22,248 nt of DNA from Euprymna scolopes (lineage: Eukaryota > Mollusca > Cephalopoda > Sepiida > Sepiolidae), in assembly GCA_024364805.1 (NCBI GenBank), contig CM044489.1, positions 136,778,962 to 136,801,209 on the forward strand, read 5' to 3'. A model generated the notes under the pieces. The model was not told where the DNA came from. It saw only the letters and a program-made list of their open reading frames with translations, and ran no database searches. Within the stretch, counting starts at the first letter, position 1; the number at the start of each line of letters is the position of its first letter. Shown in pieces: positions 1 to 9,035 of the stretch. A program made the position numbers and the translations under genes.

Positions 1-800
1 TTTTTTTTCTGCTGGTCGCCATATGGAATTCAACGTCCAAGAAGTACCCTCTTTTCTCCTGATATATCAAAGCTAGCAAACCTACTTGATATTGCCCAGG
101 ATTCTTTCTTTCTTTCTTTTTATTTTTTGTTTTAACTTTGTTTTCGGCACCTATGCAGAATAGTAGAGTTTTTGGTTTACTCGAAGAATCAAGGTTTATT
201 GTTTACTTCCGGTTATCATGGGATAAGATTTCATTGTATGGAAGACCAAAGCGTACATAATTTACTCTTATAATTGCTAAGAAAAGGTTGCCAATAAAAA
301 AGAATATTATTAAAATGAAAATAATCTTTATTAGAATTTTATAATTAGAAAGGTTTGATTTTTTTTTTTTTTATTAACCTGTACTTTTATTTTTATTAAT
401 TTTTTTACGACCTAACCCAGTGTAACAAGTCTAACAAGAAATCAAAATCTACTTTTTTTTTTGGCTAACACGTTTCACCGATTTTTAAAGACTATATGAA
501 AGAAGGATTTTTTTTAATAATAAAAATTGTAATATTTTACAATAGGGTATAACTTTCTTATATAAATTTAACATAAAATGACCACCCACTTCTTGGCCAC
601 ATAGTGGTCAACGAGACATATTTTATCAAGTTTGGTGGCAGGTGAGGATGGGGAGAAGGAGGGAATGAAAGAAGAGTCATAAGTTCCAAACATTTTAAAA
701 ACACATAGAAACACGTCAAACATTTAGGATGGGGGGGGTTAACATTTATAATTCCACAATTTCCACTTTTCTTTTTATAATATTTGCCTTAGCAAAATAT
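1..800. other. AT-rich intergenic DNA, nothing recognised
   Basis: This stretch is rich in poly-A/T runs. I found no coding similarity, terminal repeats or RNA-gene signature in it. A G-run near 731-738 and a short GA-rich patch near 640-670 are the only compositional breaks. Confidence 0.6.
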
Positions 801-837
801 TTCACTATTGTAGGGTTTATTTCCCTACAATAGTGAA
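801..837 (-). promoter_or_regulatory. Perfect 15-bp stem-loop with a poly(A) signal in the loop (minus strand)
   Basis: Positions 801-815 (TTCACTATTGTAGGG) are the exact reverse complement of 823-837, separated by 7 nt. On the minus strand the loop reads AAATAAA, so it presents the canonical AATAAA polyadenylation signal. A poly(A) hairpin of this kind is known from retroviral R regions, and the minus-strand orientation agrees with the gypsy fossil at 1291-3660. That would fit a distant part of its LTR, which is inference. The palindrome could instead be a transposition footprint, because it includes the 8-mer CACTATTG that recurs at 1008-1015. Confidence 0.45.
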
Positions 838-1007
838 CAACACCGTCGGGTTACGGTGTAGAGTAAGGAGTGATGTCCCTTGATAAGGGTAGACAGAATT
901 TGAACATGTGTAGAGCCTGCACGGAAATTCTCCCCTCGTGAAACAATGTTGGACAAAACAGAATAGAACTCTAGACTGATCGATTCCCCCCACTCAGCCG
1001 GTAAACC
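811..1007. mobile_element. Possible hAT-like MITE (about 197 bp)
   Basis: The segment is flanked by an 8-bp direct repeat, CACTATTG, at 803-810 and 1008-1015. Its left end reads TAGGGTTTA. The reverse complement of its right end begins GGTTTACC, so a short and imperfect terminal inverted repeat is possible. An 8-bp duplication with TAGGG-type ends is typical of hAT elements. The inverted repeat is weak and the direct repeat could be chance. A fully open minus-strand reading frame across the segment (825-1010) resembles no family I recognise. Confidence 0.3.
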
Positions 1008-1015
1008 CACTATTG

Positions 1016-1290
1016 AAATGACTAATTTTTTATTGTGTTGTTCGATATTGCAGTGTTGTCATGTGTTCGTGTTTGTCAATAAATATTTATCTAGTGTACT
1101 TATACTACATTTAGTATTTATTTATGCTGGTAGGTAATTTTGTTTGAACCTTAAAAACACTTACCACACTATTAATTTACTGAAATTTTTAAGGTTGTTA
1201 ACTAGGTATGGGCAATAATGACAGAAAAATGATAGCGGGACATAGTTTTGAAAGCCGGTTTATCATAATATTTTTGTAGGTTTCTATTCA
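1016..1290. other. AT-rich spacer
   Basis: No coding or repeat signature was seen apart from AATAAA-type motifs. If the hairpin at 801-837 belongs to the LTR of the gypsy fossil, this stretch would be LTR body; that is not shown. Confidence 0.4.
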
Positions 1291-1578
1291 AATGTAGGAC
1301 CGTAGGCTCCATGAAAAGGAGTTTGATGGCTAAAGGCCAGTCAGCTGCTGAAATGAGAGAAACACACATTAGCAATAATGAAGGAACTAAGGAGTATATT
1401 GTTTATCTCCTTCCTCCCAGTCTATGATAGTTTCTGGTTCAAAAGCAAGAGTACTCAGGGTTCATTCCCTCAGCAGACCAGGGTTGTTGAAAGGCTGTAA
1501 GTTCTTTAGAGCTCGGGACATCTCCTTTGTCACCACCAGTGATCTATCAGTCACTCCCATATCCCGACGCCAGGAACA

Positions 1579-2728
1579 TCAGTTGGGTTGCAGATCATGT
1601 GTTGGTGTGGACTCACTTTGAGCTGTGGCATCAGTGATCAGTGGGTCAGGAAGGGGAGCATAAACAGGCGGAGTATTAACTGTCATTGAATCTCCACCTG
1701 ACGGAATGAACTGATGATTGGTAATCGCATTTGGTGACATCAGTCTCAGAAAGCACCTATTCTGCAAAGTGGTTCGATCAGAATGAATCCTCTTCACACA
1801 ATACTGGCGGTTTGGTAGCACCTCAACAATATGGCCACCAAGCATCCACTTCTTGTCTTTAACAACACATTAGACCCCAATAACAGGGGATGGAGTTCAT
1901 GAACTTTTGAATTATAGCGTTTCAACAAGGCCTCATTATTGAATGATGCTTCCCTATCCTGTGCAGAGATGATCCACTCTTTGTGGAGATGATAATGATG
2001 TGGATGGGATGAGATGAGATTCTGTCACAAAGTTGATGGTGTAACAGGATCTGAGCAGGACTCCACTTCACATCGGGCAGGGGGAGTATTCCGGTACTGC
2101 AGTATTACATGAGCAGCTCTGTCAGTATTCAAACTGCCATTCGCGTCAACATTATTGTAGATCATTTTTTTTGCTGTTTTTACTCCAATCTCTGCCCTAC
2201 CATTTGATTGGGAATATGCGACTAAGTTTTTGAACTCTGTGCCCATGTACTTACGATCACCATACGCAACAAATAGGTTATAGAAAATGTCTACCAGTGT
2301 CTTTTCATTGACTTTGTGTATTTTCAGTGTGTATGCACAAATCCAACCATTAAATCTGTCTCTGACAGTCACATATGTATGCGATCCAAGTACTAGTAAT
2401 ACTAGTAATAGTTACTACATATTTGTTGGAACAGGTATTCTGGTGATTTGGTCAAGATGAGTGGCTTAAGTGAATTTGATGGCGCGTGTTTCACACAATC
2501 AAGGTAATTGTCCTTGTAACATTTGATACACTGGCCGAGATCAGGCCAATACACACACTGATTTGCATGAAACTTCATGCCAGGTACACCCTGACTGGCA
2601 GCATGCAGGTTATCAATGATGACTTTGTGCAATGCTTGCGAGATTACAAGCTGCTGATCTAAGAGAGCAATGCCATGGAAGGTGGTGAGCCAATGCTGGA
2701 CTGCTAAATATTCTTGGAGGTGACCCAC
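1579..2728 (-). pseudogene. Integrase remnant of the gypsy fossil
   Basis: The minus strand encodes an HHCC-type zinc-binding module (His-containing LHAASQG followed by paired Cys residues). Next comes the integrase core with the family-typical QSNGRAE stretch and, about 35 residues later, QYRNTPP. A C-terminal segment follows with GxIxEVLPNRQYxV, as in gypsy integrases of the class that ends in a GPY/F-like module. The order is collinear with known gypsy elements. The gene is broken and non-functional. It is part of the element at 1291-3660. Confidence 0.8.
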
Positions 2729-2959
2729 AACATGATTCCGTTTATCGGGGAAGCCAGTTTAGATGAGAGAAAACGGGTCTTCATAGTTGCAGTCCGCCTG
2801 TGCTGCACTCGTGACATCAAACATGATACGACTTAATTTGCTCAAGGCTGAAACACTAGCCATCTCAAGTTTAGGCACATTCTCTGGAATTGGTGCAAAA
2901 GGAAGGCATGCTGGTTTGGCTGGTGGAGCACAAGATGGCTGGACTGCTCTGACAACGGC

Positions 2960-3360
2960 TGGTGCCTGCATTGGATGGAGATAGCTACTTGGCAATATGT
3001 TAACTTTCATACATCCTTCCCTACTGAAGTACAAGTGATCAACCTTGTCACAAAAAGAGGGGTTGCATGGTAAGATGACCCTCAACATTTAACTCGGCAG
3101 TGATCCACCTCTTGCATGTTAAAGCAGATCCACAAACAGCTAACACTCTTTTGAAGCAAGGAAGCAACTGGGATTCATTGAGCCCCATTTGTCTCAACTG
3201 TTTCAGGCCAGACAAGGATATGTTTGCACCACTATCAGGAAAATATCCAGAACAGCAGGTTTTTGTCCAATTATATTTGGTCAAACTGATGCTCGTTTCC
3301 TCCGCCAGAGTTAATGGAAAGGACAGTATAGAGGTCAGTGTCTTTATCAAGCTGGACACG
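2960..3360 (-). pseudogene. Retroviral-type aspartic protease remnant of the gypsy fossil
   Basis: The active-site motif DSGANISL is visible on the minus strand, followed by a stretch typical of gypsy proteases (gly/leu-rich region, then VEGHLTMQPLF). It lies between the gag-end zinc-knuckle-like segment and the integrase remnant, the usual order for this family. It is broken along with the rest of the element. Confidence 0.65.
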
Positions 3361-3660
3361 AGCTATCAGACTATTGCTCTCGGATATTTGTAGAGATCTG
3401 CAATATTTGTAGAGTTGTTTGGTTTCCTGCACACCAAACAAGTCTTACCCCAGGCAGGGCAATGTGGACGACCAGGGAGGGGGGGCAATATACCATGGGC
3501 AATACTACCACACTCTTGATAGAATTGTGGTGATTTGAGTTATCGAGACTTGTTTCTGCGATAGCTGGATACTGGTCTAACAGTACAAATATCAGATGAT
3601 TGGCTGAGCTGAGACTGATCTCTGAGCGCTGCTTCAAAGGTTTTTGTAGCATTACAAGTT

Positions 3661-4544
3661 GATTTTTTTCTTTTTAGATAATTGTTATTTTATCAACTTG
3701 CATGAAAAGAGCTATGTAAAAGATACTTAAAACCGTTTGAATTATGCAAATACTATCAGTACTTCAAAAGTTATGGGAATTTTAAGTGTCAAAATTTATG
3801 CTTTTCCGTGGACATTCTTCTTTATAAAAAGTGGGCTAAATTACGGACCTCAACATTTCAAGAAATTTGGTAATTTCGCCATCATTTATTTATTTTTCAA
3901 GCTATTCTCATGAAATTTGGTGCTCTTATGTAAAACTGTGTGCTCATTCTGATTATGCGGTCAAATCTGACATATCTCTTTACCATAAGTCATGAATTAT
4001 AAATTATGATTTACAAATTTCAATTTTTTTAAAACTGGCACATGGTATCATACAGTGTCTCTTCATGAACAAAACTAAGTATTATACTAGTATTTAAATA
4101 TATCCTTATTGAGAGTAGGTATTTACCTGCCTCCCCACCTAAGGAGAGCTTAGTCTGGGGTGTACCCATTGAATGCCTAAAGAGCATTAATGGCTGATAT
4201 TTACTACTCCCCTCAAAGAAAAGAAAAAATTGAGTAGATATGAATTGATCTTGGAAATAAATCGAAGAAAATTTTTCATATAGATTTTAGATTTCTATAT
4301 TATATACTGGTGGTATGAAGATGACGTATATTCTGTATTGTTGTTGTTGTTCGTCTTAGGAAGAGTCTTAGTTTTTCATCTAGAGACATTCTACTACGTG
4401 AGCACCACCTGTAATTCAAACTATAAGAGAGTTTTGAATATCTTGATAGATAGGCTGAGAGATAGTGCATTTGACATATGTTTGTTGTAAATCGTCTAGA
4501 TTGAAATGACCGCTGTTCATTTATCAATGAATAATGAGACACTT
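3661..4544. other. Anonymous AT-rich DNA
   Basis: No gene or classifiable repeat was identified. A GC-richer island at about 4110-4215 has two small hairpins: AGGTA-TT-TACCT near 4116, and CCATTGAATGC pairing with GCATTAATGG at 4166-4193. This could be a decayed SINE, but no box A/B promoter is evident. Confidence 0.5.
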
Positions 4545-4972
4545 TGTTATGAACAAACTTGGTTTATTTAACAAACCTTCACATATACACAATACAGCTG
4601 GAGGTGTAGGTTGCGAACATGACAGGCAGTTCCTCGTCATCTGTCTTTCATTCCTCATCTCTGCGTCTCTGCCTTGTTTTTGTTTACCATCTCACTTTTA
4701 TGGACTTTCGACCTGGTAACCCATAAACCAATTGACGTCATTGACCCATATTTTGACCAGCCCAACGTTTGCTTTTGGTCTTACCTGTGACTGAATTACG
4801 TCATCTCCAGATCATCCCATTCCCAGTTTCATTTTTGTCGGCCAGGATATAAGTTCATTCGAACCTTGCTCCATAAAACGACTTGCGTCATAGGACCAGG
4901 TCATCCAATTCCCGGGTTCCATTTTTGTTGGCCGGGATTTTGAGTTCATTCGCATCTTGCCTCTCCATAACA
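4545..4972. mobile_element. Candidate LTR-like segment
   Basis: The segment is bounded by TGTTATG at 4545 and its exact inverse CATAACA ending at 4972, giving the TG...CA ends expected of an LTR. On the minus strand it has AATAAACC near the 4545 end, and it contains a perfect TGACGTCA palindrome at 4733-4740. No target duplication is visible, so the boundaries are tentative. It resembles the solo LTR at 9036-9909 in layout only; sequence homology was not shown. Confidence 0.3.
4798..4965 (+). repeat. Two-unit tandem duplication, about 87-bp period
   Basis: The unit starting at 4798 (ACGTCAT...) recurs at 4885 (GCGTCAT...). The units share TCATCC-ATTCCC, CATTTTTGT-GGCC-GGAT and AGTTCATTCG blocks. 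A weaker third match, GGGACCAGTCCAATTTTCAC, lies at about 5020. The repeat sits inside the LTR-like segment. Confidence 0.7.
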
Positions 4973-5317
4973 TCTATAAAAGATTGAAATTCCCATAGTC
5001 GACCAGAACTTATGTATTTTGGGACCAGTCCAATTTTCACTTTTGTAAATCCTCTCTATTTGGCTCATAATATAGCCCTATTTTCTGAGATGCAACCATA
5101 AATCGTACTCTACATGAATTCTCGAATATAGCTTCCACAGTACCAGGATACCAGGAATCCTGATAAGCAACAACTATATATTCACCAGTTGATAGTAATT
5201 TTCATCATTTCTACTCTGTTGTTTTACTGAAAATTAAACTATGTAAACAAAGAAATGAAATAAAACGGTAATTTTTTCCTTGTTTCGACCATAACATTTA
5301 AAATGATTACTTTTATA
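4973..5317. other. Spacer, nothing recognised
   Basis: AT-rich sequence without coding similarity, terminal repeats or RNA-gene features that I could identify. Confidence 0.5.
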
Positions 5318-5579
5318 GTTTTATGGTATGCTGAAAACGAATATCGCATTTAAATTTTCTGCAAAGAAGTAGCTTTCCGGATAATAAGCAATGTCACTTC
5401 TTATGTTATCGCTGGTGACCATCTTGGAGTGCGCAACTATGAGAAACTATGCACAAGAAACTATGCGTACCAAGATGGCCACCAGCAATAACATAAGAAA
5501 TGACATTGCTTAATATCTGGAAAGCTACTTATTTGTGGAAAATTTAAATGCGATATTTGTTTTCAGCATACCCGAAAAC
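5318..5579. mobile_element. Foldback (long inverted repeat) MITE
   Basis: Two 110-bp arms, 5318-5427 and 5470-5579, are inverted copies of each other with 11 mismatches (about 90% identity), separated by a 42-nt loop. Each outer end carries a smaller palindrome around GGTATGCTGAAAAC; on the right end it reads GTTTTCAGCATACCCGAAAAC. The loop holds short tandem repeats of the type GAAACTATGC. The element has no coding capacity, so any movement would have depended on an enzyme supplied elsewhere. No obvious target duplication was seen. A transcript through it would fold into a duplex of about 110 bp. A piece of the same terminus recurs at 8869-8896. Confidence 0.85.
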
Positions 5580-5710
5580 TAGTGGTGAGACGGTTAATCG
5601 GAATCGTTAATCGTAAGAATTGTGTATTTTGGGAGGAATCAGAATCGCATTGTTAAAAAATACCTTAGATTTACGATTCTTTCATTACGATTCTCTTATA
5701 TTTTCAAGTT
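5580..5710 (+). mobile_element. Orphan hAT-type terminus with AATCG sub-terminal repeats
   Basis: The segment begins TAGTGGTGAGACGGTTAATC. This matches the pattern of the hAT end at 13437 (TAGGGATGTACTGATTATC), i.e. TAGnGrTG followed by a GrTTA block. Several AATCG/CGATT motifs follow within about 120 bp, as is common in hAT sub-terminal regions. No partner end was found, so it is probably a truncated relic. It starts at the base directly after the foldback element. Confidence 0.4.
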
Positions 5711-6969
5711 GAACTGTTTGTTTGAAGTGAGGTTAATGCTGTCAAAAATTTATGATAAAAAAAGTCATAGAACTTTTCATAACATATTTAATATGATATA
5801 CAAGAATTTTAATAACTACTTTAAACGTAATCTTCATTTATCTTAATGAGTTTTCTTATTCTGTCACATACATAGACGCTGTCTGTCCGTTTCGAAACTT
5901 GATTAGTTATCTGTGGGTCTGCTTTTTTGAACTATCCAAAAACAAAAATGTTAGAACTACATATTATGCTGACTGACGGTTCCGCTTAAGGTCTTTTGAA
6001 AACTACAAAAGTAAGCAATTATTTTGCTATCTATAAAATAAATGCGGTAAGTGAATTCAATTTTTTTTTTCTTTTAGAAATTTACATTTCATTAAAATAT
6101 TCTGCGAATGAAGCAATTAAACATTTCTTTTTGAACTTCTTTGCATAACAAAAACAAAAACAAAAAAAAATGTGAAAAATTTATTAAAGAAGGTTAACTT
6201 TTTTTTTTAATCCTTTGAACCCTAACTTTGCAAACTAACTAGTCACTCAGAGCCGTTCAACTAAAGGATTGTAGGGGCTTAGTCGACATTCACCGATGCC
6301 TGGTATCACAGTTGTGATGTGAGCATACTTAAATGTTTCCCAACCCCTAACAAAAAATAAAAATAAAAACGTTGTCAGCATTAAGGCAGAGGCGATTTCG
6401 AAAGTTCAATAAATGACTTTTATTTAACAATAGAAATAAACAATTGCCAAAAATTTACTTTTTTATATAGAAATAAAGAGGTAGATTAAGACATTAAATA
6501 AAAATAAAAAACATTAAAGGACAATAAGTATATAAGGTAAATATAGCAATACGCTACAACAGAACACCGACCACTCTAATTTAGTTTTTTAGAGGTAATT
6601 GAAGTCGCTGACAACGAATCTGATAATCAAACCTGTTAAAAAGTTACCGTTTGCATGGTATTAACCCCTGAACCCAGGGACTATTTTCCAGTTTCCGCTA
6701 CGCGCGAGCGCGCAATAACATAAACGACAGCTGTTGAATGTGCCTTCACGTAGCAAACTGCCTTTTCACATGGCGTACAAATCTTTTGTGGAACATTTAA
6801 AATTATATGAAAAAGAAGAAAAGCACTCCAAGTGTGTGTGTGTGGGGGGGGGCCGTGTTGGAAAGACATTTTTTTTTTTTTCAGAACCGGGGTGGTGTTG
6901 GGGCGATATCAGCCTCAATAAAAAACAATCTCCATTCAGCATCGCCCCTGCATCGTAGCGTCATATTTT
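5711..6969. other. AT-rich DNA, nothing recognised
   Basis: Poly-A/T-rich sequence with occasional GT/G-rich patches (6832-6852). Short open frames here have no recognisable domains and look accidental. Confidence 0.55.
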
Positions 6970-7083
6970 AATGTGCGACCGTAAGCTCGGTGAAAGGGAG
7001 TTAGATGGCTAAAAGGCCAGTCAGCTGCTGAAATGAAACAAACACACATTAGCAATAATGGACAAACTGAGGAGTATACTGTT
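6970..7083 (-). repeat. LTR-derived repeat, second copy
   Basis: This 114-bp segment matches 1291-1403 with about 15 differences by eye (about 87% identity). It includes an unbroken shared block, GGCCAGTCAGCTGCTGAAATG. The first copy lies next to the purine tract at the 3' end of the gypsy fossil, so this copy is probably a fragment of the same LTR family, in the same orientation. No internal gypsy sequence lies beside it. Confidence 0.6.
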
Positions 7084-8139
7084 CAGTTTCCGACTACTTT
7101 TTGATTGTATTTGAAAAATTAAAACAAAGTTAATTTCCAAAAGGAAAAAGTATTTGTACACATGAAAAAAAAGTTATAATGAAAAATGTTTTCACGGCAA
7201 CACTTGGAAATTGACAAGTTCAGCTAAATTTTGAAATTAAATAAATCCATTGTGAAAATCCCTAAAAAGATAAATATTAGGTTTCTGGGCCTATTTCAAA
7301 GATAATTAGTAAAATAAAATCCGAAGATATTAAATTAAACAAAAAAAACACTTTGTTTGTACAAAAAATAGCTTAATTGGCCTCCAAAAGCAAGAGATTC
7401 TGTCTTTGCACAAATAAAAACAAAGTCGTCTAAGAATGAATTTTACGGAAGCCCAAAATGTCAAAGTCAAAAGGCTGTCGGAAAATGACGTTAGGTAGTT
7501 GGACGGAGGTAGGGAGTGCTGGTTTTCTCCCCCCATCCCTCCAGCCGTGGACGCTTGTATAATTTTTACCATTTTTTTAATTTAATTATTTTTCTGTGTT
7601 ACTGCTTTTAAAATAAATTTTTTAAATTTTTATTTTTCAAGATTATATAAAAATTATGTTATGCTGAAAGTTACACGTTCATTCAAGAAGGAAAATATTA
7701 GAATCTTTTATCTAATTTATTTATCTAACTTTATTGCCCGGATGTTTGGAGGTGTGTGTTGAGCAAAAAAAAAAAAGAAAAAAAAAAGTGGTAGTAGGAA
7801 GGCAGGCTCAAACCCGTACTGTGAAGGAGGAAAAGAATGTGAAAAAAACGTAACGTCTTTGCTGTTACGACCACCATCAAACCGGAAGTGACGTAGGTTT
7901 AAATTAAGGCTAGATAATCGAAAAGAGGGATGACTTTCAAAAATATAGGCGAAAAAAGCGACCCCTCCCTGTGGAAAAGTGCCCAGTTTAGGGTGAAGAA
8001 ATTAATGTTTTTAGCCAATTTTTCAGTATTTGTCGTCTGAAGGGTCGAGCTTTAACACGATACTGATCTCATCAAAATCCGTTGCCTCTGTTGGAAGTTT
8101 TAGGCAGACATGCAAACATACATACATTTATATATTGGT
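7084..8139. other. Anonymous DNA with a possible non-LTR-type tail
   Basis: Most of this is AT-rich without identifiable features. Around 8066-8132 the sequence reads CATCAAAATCCGTTG and then ACATGCAAACATACATACAT. This is reminiscent of the 3' tails of RTE-like elements in many invertebrates. That resemblance is from memory and was not tested. Confidence 0.35.
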
Positions 8140-8567
8140 AGCTCAAATTTTCGACCCAAACCGATTAAAAAGCTTGCTCTATCTCTAAATACCCTTTATG
8201 TAAAATTTCCAGTGTTTAGACCAGAAATTGTATGAGTAATTTGGTAGAGATCACAGAGGTCAGATTTTAAAAAAATTTGACCCTTATTATGACTCCTTAA
8301 CATTTGTTGTTTTGGGCTCAAATCAAGTTATTAAGTTAGATCCATGTCCAAGGAATCTATATCTAAAATTTCAAGTGTTTAGACCTAAAATTGTCGGAGG
8401 AGTTTGATAGAGTTCTCAAAGGTCAAATCGTTGAACTTTGTCCCCTTAACAGCCAAATTTCTGGCCGAAAACTGATTACAAAGATTTTCCCAAATCTCAG
8501 TATCCTGTATATCAAATTTCGAGTCTGTGGACTGAAAATTGACAGAATTATTGCATAGGAAAATGTG

Positions 8568-8607
<40 letters not shown>

Positions 8608-8642
8608 TAGACACGTTCACTTTTATAGATAGATAGATAGAT
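8140..8642 (+). mobile_element. Minisatellite-bearing repeat ending in (AC)n and (TAGA)n
   Basis: Three diverged tandem units of about 150-163 bp start near 8140, 8300 and 8455. Each carries an AAATTTC-AGT block followed by GAC-AAAATTG (near 8203, 8365 and 8514). The last unit runs into (AC)16 at 8571-8602, then GTTCACTTTTATAGA and a (TAGA) tail to 8642. There is no coding capacity. It could be a pearl/HINE-like non-autonomous Helentron relative, which are known for tandem cores plus microsatellites, or the 3' end of an RTE-type element, which are known for short tandem tails. The sequence does not decide. Confidence 0.55.
8571..8602. repeat. (AC)n microsatellite
   Basis: An uninterrupted AC dinucleotide run of about 32 bp, followed 22 bp later by a TAGA tetranucleotide run (8625-8642). 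Confidence 0.95.
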
Positions 8643-8716
8643 TAACATAAATTATTTACTTGATTAATTAAATTTCTTATTTTATTGATTTGTTTATTAA
8701 CATACTTTTTTTAATT

Positions 8717-8760
8717 ATCTATATATCTATAAAAGTGAAAGTGTCTGTCTGTCTGTGTAC
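8717..8760 (-). repeat. Inverted relative of the repeat terminus at 8603-8642
   Basis: It reads ATCTATATATCTATAAAAGTG followed by TGTCTGTCTGTCTGTG, close to the reverse complement of 8603-8642 (TCTATCTATAAAAGTGAACG, then GTGTCTATGTTTG). It appears to be the tail of another member of the same family, facing the first one. Confidence 0.55.
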
Positions 8761-8868
8761 ATTTCCCTAAAAAAAAAACACTATATTCTATTTTTCTAAA
8801 AATATAAAGGGTAAATTTTTACTTTCTTTCCACCTTAACACTCGTCCTTAAGATGATGACTTTTGAAC

Positions 8869-8896
8869 GTTTTCAGGTATGCTGAAAACGAATATC
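8869..8896 (+). repeat. Fragment of the foldback element terminus
   Basis: The 21-bp unit GTTTTCAG-GTATG-CTGAAAAC is a perfect 8-bp inverted repeat around 5 bp. It is followed by GAATATC, as at the left end of the foldback element (5318-5345). It directly abuts or slightly overlaps the 5' truncation point of the LINE that follows. Confidence 0.6.
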
Positions 8897-9035
8897 ACAA
8901 GCTCATTCGTCAACATATATGCAGATGAGACTTCCATCTATGGTCACACTTCAAAGGTCAACAATGACCAAGTCTGAGTCTTTCTCCTCTGACCTTGAGC
9001 ATGTGATGTAATGGGACAAAAGGTGATTGGTCAAT
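8890..9035 (+). pseudogene. Jockey-like LINE reverse transcriptase fragment, 5' part
   Basis: Reading from 8893 gives SFVNIYADETSIYG at 8905-8946. This is the reverse transcriptase palm motif, usually YADD or FADD; here the second catalytic Asp is Glu (8927-8929). After a frameshift, SSDLEHVM-WDKR-LV follows, typical of the region just after the palm in Jockey-like elements. There are in-frame stops, so the copy is dead. The 5' end is truncated at about 8890. The reading resumes at 9910 after an inserted LTR. It belongs to the same clade as the LINE fragment at 20923-21398. Confidence 0.75.

Larger units (their letters stand above)
1291..3660 (-). mobile_element. Ty3/gypsy LTR retrotransposon fossil
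   Basis: This is an old, clearly broken element read on the minus strand, with several breaks. In order along the element it shows a gag-end zinc-knuckle-like region (about 3420-3500), an aspartic protease region (about 3000-3360), an integrase zinc-binding region (about 2450-2730), the integrase core (about 2030-2370) and the integrase C-terminal region (about 1580-1845). A recognisable reverse transcriptase/RNase H region was not found. A purine-rich tract (minus strand, about 1407-1420) sits where the polypurine tract should be. Beyond it lies a repeat also found at 6970-7083, taken as LTR-derived. The matching LTR on the gag side was not identified and no target duplication was found. The number of breaks and the loss of parts suggest an ancient insertion. 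Confidence 0.8.

Noticed and set aside
1424-1621. Plus-strand open frame at the gypsy 3' end
   Set aside because: It is the antisense shadow of the integrase C-terminal region and has no domain.
2787-2984. Plus-strand open frame within the gypsy fossil
   Set aside because: It is the antisense shadow of the minus-strand pol region.
5622-5846. 74-residue open frame as a small protein gene
   Set aside because: It overlaps the hAT-type terminus and AT-rich DNA. Its Lys/Asn/Phe-rich composition is what AT-rich DNA gives by chance.
8385-8648. Minus-strand open frames rich in Val-Cys repeats
   Set aside because: The pattern is a translation of the (AC)n microsatellite and carries no coding signal.
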